This document shows positions 56,501-64,000 of a stretch of DNA of 64,000 nt, in pieces (within the stretch, counting starts at the first letter, position 1; each line of letters opens with the position of its first letter). A model generated the notes under the pieces. It worked only from the letters and a program-made list of their open reading frames with translations. It was not told the DNA's origin and ran no database searches. The DNA is from Arachis hypogaea (taxonomy: Eukaryota > Streptophyta > Magnoliopsida > Fabales > Fabaceae). The DNA is taken from contig NC_092038.1 of the NCBI RefSeq assembly GCF_003086295.3, positions 101,401,837 to 101,465,836 on the forward strand, written 5' to 3'. The position numbers and the translations under genes are program-made.

Positions 56501-57287
56501 ACAAAATGTTTTTATTAGTTATGGAGTAGTTTCTTATACTCTTGGCCTAGGTAAAAGGGATTGAATAACCTTGAGTCATTCAATCTAATTGGATGGATGA
56601 TATGGAAACCCATGTTGGTCAATTTGATACTCATTAACACTAGTCTACTACTAAGTTAATTACCCTGTTTGGTTTAGAAGGACCCTACGCTTGAACTTAG
56701 TTGACTAGAGTATAGGATTGCCTAGCGGGTTCATGTCTTTTTACATTATCTCTATTTAGAATTATTACCATACCGGGAACCTTTTTGGTTCTCACCCATT
56801 TTAGGAATTGTTTATTTTACATATGCAGGACGCGATGCACCTCGTTGAGAGTGCTGGTTTTCTCTCGGAAGCGAAGACTCTCATTTGGGATTTTAGTTTG
56901 TGTTTAGAATATGTATATTTATGTCCTCCACTTTTGTATATTGTAACTTATATCCCTCTTAGAGGTTGATTATGGAGAAACATGCTGTATATTTTGTACC
57001 TGTCTGGGATATTTTATACTATCTAGCTGGTCTTGTCTTCGTAGGTCAAGACTAGTGTTGTTATATATCTTTTTTAATCATATATATGTCTCGCTCTTTT
57101 TCATATGCTGACGCGTGTTATCTTTAATGTTTCGAGTGTGATGCGCTTTTGTTCTATTATCTTTCTTCACAGGCTCCTAGCTATTTCTATCTTTCATATA
57201 TATGTATGTATTTTATTTTTTTTTTTGATGTCGTAATACCTCATCACCTCTGATTTATGACTATAGTATAAGTGGTAGGGTGTTACA
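53536..57287 (+). repeat. Right LTR of the Del-type element, with a foreign segment
   Basis: 53536-55504 aligns with the left LTR up to TTTTTAACTGTTTG (left: 48430). 55505-56735 is foreign; 56736-57287 again resembles the left LTR (TACCATACCGGGAACC; left TACCATACTGAGAACC at about 49388) and ends GGGTGTTACA before the GACAT duplication. GTGCGTACGCAC-type palindromes are at 55268-55465. Confidence 0.82.
55505..56735 (+). mobile_element. Fragment of another gypsy element (PPT and LTR)
   Basis: GGACATGCTATTGTTTAAGT, then GTGGAGAGG and TTGATAAACCC look like the end of a gypsy interior, its polypurine tract and an LTR start at about 55589. Further on there are CG palindrome-like repeats (55890-55985) and TTTGACAAAATG-type text. 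It replaces about 1 kb of the Del LTR. Ends are approximate. Confidence 0.55.
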
Positions 57288-57330
57288 GACATTTTATGCC
57301 AAAAGCAAGACGTATGGCTGTGAGTGCGAA

Positions 57331-58429
57331 GCTAAACATGTCTATAATTTTACGCATAATACTCTCACTCTCAATACACTGCTTACTCTCACTCTCAGCA
57401 CACTACTTTTATAGAGTCACAGCACACGACATACTCACTCTCAATCTTTCTCAAAAAAGTTATTGAAAGCACAATCACAATGAGCACCGAAGCCTCACCC
57501 CCTACTCCATTTTAAAGGCTCCAAACTATTATTGCAAGGCTGTTTCCAGAGCAAGCTTGTCTCCTGAAAACAAGCTTTAAAAGTGGTCAACATGCAGGGA
57601 TGTGTTGCTTCCGTCGTGCCACGTGGCGAATCCCTAGGAAGAATTTTTGAAAAAGTTATGTCTCCGTGAAAAATAGTCAACACACATGGAGCGTGTTTCT
57701 GACGTCGTGACACGTGATGAATCTCTGCAAAAAGCAACACGCACGGTGCGTGTTGGTGTCATCGCGCCACATGAAAAATCTCTACAGAAAATCTCCGCAA
57801 CGTATAAAGCAACATGCAGTGTGCGTATTATGTCAGGTTTCTTTAAACGTCCACAGTGCTACAAAACACCCCAAACAACAATATTCAATAAAAACACTAC
57901 TATATTTTTTATATTAAAACTAATTTCTGACTTTTTGCACCCAAAAATATATTTACTTTTTTGAAACCAGCAGAAATAATTTAAAAAAAAAGTTGACGAG
58001 TCATTGAACTTAGGACTTCAAAACTTAGATGCACACAATTAAATTATGACTTATAAATTTAACTATTAAAAATATACATCACTAAAGAAAGAATATTATT
58101 TGAACGAGTTATTAAATTCAATCAAATCTTTTTTTTTAAAGTTTTTTTTCAGCTAAAATTTTTTGTTATTAATTTTTATGTTATTAAACTAATTTAATTA
58201 AACTTAATTATCTAAATATTTAGTCATGGAATATTACTGTATTAAATAAAAACAAACTCTAACCACCTGTTCAAAATTTTTAATGGTATGAAATTGAATT
58301 GAATTTCATTAGAAATTGAGTTCTAATAAAAATTAAATTGAATTAAATTTTAGTGTTTAAAAGATTTATCACATGAATTAAAGTTTTTATAGTAGAAAAT
58401 TTCACCTTTTATTAACATAACATCATATT
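57331..58429. other. Presumed 3' part of MULE copy 1 with GC-rich repeats
   Basis: 57587-57830 holds about four imperfect units built on CAACAYGCANNGTGCGTGTT-like palindromes followed by a GTCGTGNCACGTG-like stretch. Similar words (CATGCAACATGCAAAATGCG) occur at 32570-32610, on the other side of the MULE, so these may be subterminal repeats. 57840-58429 is AT-rich with nothing recognised. Confidence 0.5.
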
Positions 58430-58438
58430 TAAATAATA

Positions 58439-59685
58439 GAGTAAATAGTCATTTTTAATCATCAAAGATTTGACCACTAACAAAATTAATTACGAAAAAA
58501 TTAAACTGACGTTGCACCTATAAAAAATTAGCATCGTTTGACAAAAAATCCAATTATTAAATTTAAAATTGTTCCGTTAAAAATTTTAAAAAAATTTTAA
58601 AATACCTTTTTTTTATCACCTTCTCCACCCCAACCTTTTAACCTAACTGAATCCACCATACAACCCTAATAACAACCCTTAGTTCCTCACTTCACCTCCT
58701 TCATTCTTTTTCACTCACTACTCTTAGCCGCTTAACCTCTCAACTGCCCATTTTTGCTAGCTCAACCTCACTCACTTAATCATAGCGGCAGCCTTCACTC
58801 GCCTGAATCACCTCAGTCATCCTCTCTCGCACACTCTCAGCTGGTTCAACCATCTCCAGTCACCTCTGACGCCTCCAAATCGTCGACGCCAGCATCATTT
58901 CTGCCAAATCTACTCCTTTTCACCAACATCGTCCTCAACTTCTCATTGCCAACCTCGTCATTAACTGTTCCTTCTCGTCTCCATCTCATCTCGTCGTTGA
59001 CTGCTTCACTGCCAATTGCTCATTCTCGCTTCCTTGCTCTTTCTCGTTGGTGATTGTTTCATTGTTGCCACCAACAGCTAACTGTTGTGTGTTTTTTTCA
59101 TTCCAAATTTAGTATTTTGGACTGGTTTTGTGTTAAAGTAGGGATGGAGATGTGATACATTGAGGGTTGGTCCTATTCATTGAGAGTTATTTTTTCTCTT
59201 TTTTTGCTATTTTTAGTCCTTAGAACTTAGCAGTTATGCCTCCAACTTGTGCTGAGTTTATCATTTGATTTTTTTCTAATTCTTTCAATTTTTTTAATAA
59301 ATCCATGGAAATCAAGTTAGATATTTGCTTTTTGATAGAGAGAAATATGAAAAGTTACTTTTTAATTTGACAAAGTGGTAAGTTGCTTTGTGAGTGTATG
59401 CTTGAGTTAATTCAAATGAGTGAGGGAGATTTATGGAGGTGAGGATGAGGAACTGAATTATTAAGGTGAATTTTGGTTCTTATTCAGAGAATGGATATGA
59501 AAAAGGTGATAAAAATGATATTTTAGAAATTTTATAAAATTTTTAACAGAATCAATTTTAAATTTAACAATGGAATATTTTTGCCAAACGATACTAAATT
59601 TTCATGGATACAATGTCAATTTATTTTTTCATTAATAATTTTGCGGGTTGTCAAATTTTTAATAATAAAAAATGGCTATTTACTC
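58439..59685. mobile_element. MULE-type inverted-repeat element, 9-bp TSD
   Basis: GAGTAAATAGTCATTTTTAA at the left pairs with the complement of AAAAAATGGCTATTTACTC at the right, and inverted similarity continues about 180 bases inward (AACGATACTAAATTTTCATG side). TAAATAATA flanks both ends (58430-58438 and 59686-59694). The interior is CT-rich and then AT-rich; its 99-codon ORF is not recognised. Confidence 0.85.
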
Positions 59686-59784
59686 TAAATAATAAATATA
59701 TTTATTGATTAAATTATATGAAAGGATATTCATAAATCACGAGGCCACAATAACATTCTCGTCCAAAATTCTTAACATCATCAT

Positions 59785-59900
59785 TGTTGTGAAATAAAAG
59801 ATATATTAAATATAAAATAAAGATGTATTAATATGACTCTAGCATTAAAATAATTAGCTCAATAATGATTTGTATATATATAATAATATTATATGTTGTA

Positions 59901-59939
<39 letters not shown>

Positions 59940-60242
59940 TAGAAAAGAGTATAAAAAGTAAAGAAAGAGAGAATTGCATAAATATATATATATAAAGATA
60001 GAAAGAAGTATTAAAAGTAAAAAGAGAGAAAATTGCATTTGTTTATAGTAAGAGAAAGAAAGAAAATATTATTATATTGCTGTGTGTATTCCCTTGCCTC
60101 AGATAATGCTTTTATAGGCAAAGAGAAGTTTACTTTTCAAACTACATTTATTTTCTTCATCCTAAGAATTTGTTCTCTTCAACGTAAAAAATGGGTTGCC
60201 CATTAAATGGACATCTATTCTTATCCTTTCCTAGTCACAACA
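59785..60242 (-). repeat. 3' LTR of the copia element
   Basis: Matches the complement of 20951-21386; the AT microsatellite at about 59908-59938 is longer here. Confidence 0.9.
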
Positions 60243-60447
60243 CTCTTCCTTGGATGTCCATTCAGGATTATGCCTCGTTAAAACCTTACTAAAGAAAAAC
60301 CCAATGGGAAAAAAAACTTTAGTGAAGAAAACAGAGTACAAAATCCTTTGTGATGGGGACTGCCTCATTAAAACCTTGTCAAGAAAAACCCAATGGGAAA
60401 AAACCTGACCAAGGGAAAAAGAGTACAGTCTCCCCCTCTTGTCGACA

Positions 60448-61711
60448 TCATTTAATATCTCGAAATCGGCGCATCCCAATCTCATGTACCAATCTTTCAA
60501 AGGAGGATTTTGGAAGTGACTTTGTGAATAAATCTGTCAGATTGTCACTTGAGCGGATCTGTTGGACATCAATTCTCCCTTGATTTTGAAGATCATGAGT
60601 GAAGAAGAATTTGGGAGAAATATGCTTCGTTCTATCACCTTTGATGTATCCGCCTTTAAGTTGAGCAATACATGCTGCATTATCTTCAAACAGGACAGTT
60701 GGAGCTATCTTATGATCAATCAGTCCACATGATGACAGAATATATTGAATCAGACTCCTCAGCCAAAAACACTCACGACTAGCTTCATGAATCGCCAGTA
60801 TTTCGGCATGATTAGAGGATGTTGCAGCAATCGTCTGTTTCGTGGACCTCCATGATATAGCTGTTTCACCATATGTAAACAGGTATCCTGTTTGAGATCT
60901 CCCTTTATGTGGATCAGACAAATATCCAGCATCTGCATAGCCAACTAATTGTGACTTGGATCCATAGGGATAGAACAAACCCATATCAACCGTCCCATGA
61001 AGATATCGAAAGATTTGTTTGATTCCACTCCAATATCTTCTGGTTGGAGAGGAACTATATCTTGCTAGTAAATTCACAGCAAATGATATGTTAGGTCGCG
61101 TATTATTAGCAAGATACATTAGCGCTCCAATGGCACTAAGATATGGTACTTCAGGACCAAGGATATCTTCATTCTCTTCTTTAGGACGGAATTGATCCTT
61201 TTCCACATCCAAAGATCTTACGATCATTGGGGTACTTAATGGATGTGACTTATCCATATAAAATCTTTTCAAGATCTTTTCTGTGTATGTTGTTTGATGA
61301 ATAAAGATCCCACTTTTTATATGCTCGATCTGCAGACCGAGACAAAACTTAGTCTTTCCAAGATCTTTCATTTCAAACTCTTCTTTTAGAGTTTTTATAA
61401 TTGTTGGAATCTCTTTAGGAGTCCCAATGATATTTAAATCATCAACGTATACAGCAATTATAATGAACCCAGATGTAGTTTTCTTTATGAAATCACATGG
61501 GCAGATATCATCATTCTTGAATCTGTTTTTGGCCAGATACTCAGTAAGACAATTATACCACATTCGTCCAGATTGCTTTAGACCATATAAAGATCTTTGC
61601 AATTTGACTGAGTATAACCCTTGCGAATATTCATTGGATGGTTTAGATATCTTTAGTCCTTCAGGGACTTTCATATAGATATCCCGATCTAATGAGCCGT
61701 ATAAATAGGCT
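60448..61711 (-). pseudogene. pol: Copia reverse transcriptase-RNase H, 5'-truncated but open
   Basis: The open stretch of over 408 codons has no internal stop. Reverse transcriptase blocks: QRSLYGLKQSGRMWYNCL, then AVYVDDLNIIG with the catalytic YVDD, MKDLGKTKFCLGLQIEH. RNase H: LVGYADAGYLSDPHKGRSQT, TAISWRSTKQTIAATSSNHAE, and CFWLRSL; the end reads DLFTKSLPKSSFERLVHEIG, typical of copia. The N-terminal third of the reverse transcriptase domain (fingers, first catalytic Asp) is missing, so the protein is not functional despite being open. That this half is intact while the other half is shifted may be chance. No promoter of its own is seen. Confidence 0.87.
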
Positions 61712-62660
61712 GAATTTGGTAGTATATCGCAACGGTGAGATTATATGGAATACTCATGAGGGAGTGAGGTTTGCGTGTGAGAATCTATTTTCGTTTGTGG
61801 TTCCATGCACCATGACATTTATAGAGCTTCAGAACGGTCTTTGTCAAAGCATGGAGAATGATATGTTGAGGAGAGTGAGCAGTATTCTGTACCAAAATCC
61901 TGTTATAATTTTTGGTAGTCTAATACAGTTTGATATTGTGCTAATCATTGACGAAGCGAGTATGCAGAATACGTTCTATATGTTGAGTTTGAAAACATAG
62001 AGGCAGATGAGATTCAAAATGATGTAGATATAGAGGATGGTAGAGATGAAGTGTACGAAAGAATGAACAGTGATAGTGAAGAGAACTTCGAAGCTATTTA
62101 TGAAGCTGGCGACGAAGACGAGGATGGTGATATGGGAGTTGAGGCAACAGTAGAGAATGTAGTGATTTCTCCTACCGTTAGTCAACCAATAGACGTTTCA
62201 CCTTTTATGTGTAACTTGGATCTTGATGCCATGCATGCACCGAAATTTTCGGAATTTGCAAACATAGGTACATGATGAGTGAAAAATACGTTTTTCTTAG
62301 TTTATGTTTTGGATAGATCAATGAGTGATGTTTTTTTCTTTGTGTGGGTGTTGTTGATCCTGAAGACGAGAGATTCAGGATCGGAATGGAATATAGTTCT
62401 AGAAAGTCGGTCATCGCAGTAATTAGAAGTTGCACTATCTTTAGAGGAGTCGACTACAATTTGTATGAATATGAGCCACAGACGTTCTATGCAAAATGCA
62501 AGATGTATGGAGCGTGGGTGCGACTGGCTTATCCGAGCCATCTTGATACGGAAAAAAGGTTGTTGGGTGTAAACACCTTCACTATCAGAATGCCACACTT
62601 TTGGCTGCACCACTTTGATAACGAGAATATTACGACGGCTTCCATATTTTTAATAATAAG
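61712..62660 (+). pseudogene. MULE copy 2, N-terminal and DNA-binding part
   Basis: Reads LNLVVYRNGEIIWNTHEGVR, then FACENLFSFVVPCTMTF, LDLDAMHAPKFSEFANIG and, after an apparent intron (about 62271-62350), VVDPEDERFRIGMEYSSRKS, then GVDYNLYEYEPQTFYAKCKM. This is the N-terminus and MuDR DNA-binding region of a Mutator-type transposase, homologous to copy 1 (32734-57330). The frame shifts after CKMYG (the sequence GCDWLIRAILIRKKGCWV is in another frame), and similarity ends near 62660 without the catalytic domain. The 5' edge abuts the truncated copia half. Confidence 0.82.
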
Positions 62661-62869
62661 ATATGAGTCTTTAACTTGAAACCGTATTGCTGTTTTCTTT
62701 GAAAAACTAGAAATACTTTTTCTTGAAAACAAACAAGCATATACATATATGTAAAACTTCTTATACAAATAACTTACAAATATATATATACATACATACC
62801 ATTACAACTCATATCCCTCTTACAAATATAATAAAAAAAGGCGAGGGAAAAATATAATTGTATATACAA
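62661..62869. other. AT-rich spacer
   Basis: Nothing recognised. Confidence 0.5.
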
Positions 62870-63520
62870 TAATATAGAATATAATCAGATGCTCGAAAGA
62901 AACTCCTTAAACTCTTCATCCATCCTGAAAAGGAAAATTGTAGGGGGAAGGGGTAAGAACATCGTCCTCGCTGGTTCTCAGTAGAGGGTTTTTAAGAATT
63001 GTCATAAGAAGATATTTTAAATAAAACTATTTTCAATCACCGTGATCGTCAGTTTATTATCCAAATTTAAAAATCATATTTTTCTTAAAAAATTTCATGC
63101 AAAATAACATTCCATACATTTCATCGCTTACTAAGAAACCATTGTAACAAAAACTTGCCACTGATCCAAATCAACTCGGCCTTTGGCCCAGATTAAATTA
63201 ACTCGGCCTCTGTCCCAAATCAAATCAACTTGGTCTCCGGTCCAATTCAAAATAAATCACCATCAAAACTCAATGCCAAAATAGAATCAATCACATGCAC
63301 AAACAATGCAAGGAAAACACATTTTAAGAACAGTTACAATAAGTATCATAGTTATCAGTTAAACTGAATTCATTAAATAGGCAAACCAAATTACTTAAGC
63401 ACACCCAAACAAAACAAACAAATGCAACATGATGCATGCCTGCCCTACTGGTTGTGAACTCACATGTCGGTTAAACTGTAACTACCCTACCCCACGAGAC
63501 CTGTGATTCCTCATTCTTTA
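62870..63520 (-). mobile_element. Probable gypsy LTR fragment, minus strand
   Basis: The complement holds GAGAACCAGCGAGGACGATG, then TTTTCAGGATGGATGAAGAG, similar in layout to the end of Del-type LTRs (ctgagaacc, then cagatgcatg at about 49400-49460). ACTCGGCCTTTGGCCCAGAT and two related phrases follow at 63175-63245 as an imperfect tandem repeat. Assignment is weak. Confidence 0.45.
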
Positions 63521-64000
63521 CAACGTTCACTGATGCTCATAGATTTAGATATATAAATATATAGTATAGATAACAAATTAAAATTACAACACGTAACGCT
63601 AAAACTTTTTTTTAGTACTTTCGAGTAATGAATCTTGGTTATTAAATAATTACCGCTATAGTTAATTTTTCTTTCAAATTAGCCACATCTTGTTAATTTA
63701 TTAAATTCATTAAGTGTTGAAATAGTAAAGAAACCACCTTAGATACATTGTCAATCAATTAGTACATGATCAAAACTTTTATTGTCAAACCAAAATGCCC
63801 TTCCTATATGTTAAGCCAAATTAAGACTTTAACTATCCTTGCATAAAACCTTAAATTAATTCTAAATCATTAGTTCACTTAAACCCATCAATGTTTAACC
63901 ATGGCTAATGTAACAACTTTAATTTTTGCACTGACGCAAATTTTTCTTAAAATAATATTTTAAAGTGATTAGTTTTATTTTGATGAGTCGATTTCGAACT
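63521..64000. other. AT-rich sequence, possible LTR start at 63909
   Basis: TGTAACAACTTTAATTTTTG at about 63909 resembles a gypsy LTR start, but the window ends before it can be tested. Confidence 0.35.

Larger units (their letters stand above)
35812..57287 (+). mobile_element. Del/Tekay-type Ty3-gypsy element, degraded, with nested insertions
   Basis: GACAT is duplicated at 35807-35811 and 57288-57292, and the MULE text is continuous across it. The ends are TGTAAAACC and GGGTGTTACA. Left LTR 35812-36906 plus 47367-49995; primer site 49996-50012; Gag and pol remnants 50200-53520; polypurine tract GGGAGGAGAGGA at 53524-53535; right LTR from 53536. The left LTR is split by E2; the right LTR carries a foreign segment (55505-56735). 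At the left a 202-bp extra TG-starting copy of the LTR head precedes the main head at 36014. Confidence 0.85.
32475..57330 (+). pseudogene. MULE copy 1 (MuDR-type transposase), split by two insertions
   Basis: Pieces: 32734-32800, 35028-35811 and 57288-57330. The first reads MEGTTNIVVYHNGEII; the second continues VSFACENSFLFVVPCTMTF, then an acidic stretch (DEDEDGDEGG), an apparent GT-AG intron (about 35575-35653), and VDPEDEEFRIEMEYSSRKSV; the third resumes TFYAKSKTYG. This is the N-terminal part and MuDR DNA-binding region of plant Mutator transposases. A hAT-like element interrupts at 32800 and a gypsy element at 35811, each with a target duplication, so the joins are certain. Frameshifts near 35740 show decay. 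The catalytic DDE domain is not found. 32475-32733 may be its 5' end. Confidence 0.82.
59785..61711 (-). mobile_element. Ty1-copia element, 3' half (RT-RNase H-LTR)
   Basis: On the minus strand it begins inside reverse transcriptase (AYLYGSLDRDIYMKVPEG at about 61710), runs through RNase H, and ends with an LTR (60242 down to 59785) matching 20951-21386. After the LTR the minus strand reads ATGATGATG, and ATGAT also precedes the 5' LTR at 20946-20950. The upstream part ends abruptly against MULE copy 2. Confidence 0.88.

Noticed and set aside
1..64000. CRISPR array, bacterial operon or tRNA/rRNA gene
   Set aside because: No array of identical repeats with unique spacers, no operon structure, and no cloverleaf or rRNA sequence noticed; tRNA-like strings are retrotransposon primer sites.

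Overview
The window is plant nuclear DNA: intron-rich genes, tracts of nested transposable elements, TATA-type promoters and AT-rich spacers. The gene set (a SPA1-type photomorphogenesis repressor, a twin-CX9C mitochondrial protein, an arabinogalactan peptide) and the abundance of gypsy elements carrying GGCGTTNAACGCC-type palindromes suggest a legume, most likely Arachis (peanut). The genus is inference; the plant origin is certain.

Layout. 1-8909: most of a non-autonomous Athila/Tat-like Ty3-gypsy element (here E1), with an intact gag-protease ORF, no reverse transcriptase or integrase, a second ORF of the plant Transposase_32 type behind its own TATA box, and a complete 3' LTR. 9446-12910: four small inverted-repeat elements (two Mutator-like with 9-10 bp target duplications, two Tourist-like), one holding a LINE 3' end. 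14638-20043: a seven-coding-exon SPA1-like gene, preceded by 42-bp tandem repeats that each contain a minimal upstream ORF. 20951-24255: 5' half of a Ty1-copia element. 24345-27878: a 3.5-kb inverted-repeat element with two others nested in it. 28152-28762: CHCH protein gene. 29871-30235 (-): arabinogalactan peptide gene. 31027-32464 (-): a TRIM-like mini-retrotransposon. About 32475-57330: a degraded MULE split by a hAT-like element (32801-35019, almost entirely a polypyrimidine-to-polypurine tract) and by a Del/Tekay-type gypsy element (35812-57287), whose left LTR is itself split by a full-length Athila-like element on the minus strand (E2, 36907-47366). 58439-59685: another MULE-type inverted-repeat element. 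59785-61711 (-): 3' half of a copia element of the same family as that at 20951. 61712-62660: second MULE fragment. 62870-64000: gypsy LTR debris.

Only three genes look like functional host genes. Insertion order can be read from target-site duplications: MULE first, then hAT-like and Del insertions into it, then E2 into the Del LTR. The two copia halves lie about 35 kb apart in opposite orientation, are flanked by the same 5-bp sequence (ATGAT), and together suggest one element cut by an inversion carrying the CHCH and AGP genes.

The most unusual signals are: (i) an 8-bp-stem, 4-nt-loop hairpin followed 4-5 nt later by AAGTTTGGTGT, present twice in E1 and twice in E2, with compensatory changes in the stem; (ii) arrays of CG-rich short palindromes, different in sequence but alike in design, in three or four gypsy families; (iii) the array of identical tiny uORFs just before the SPA1-like start codon.
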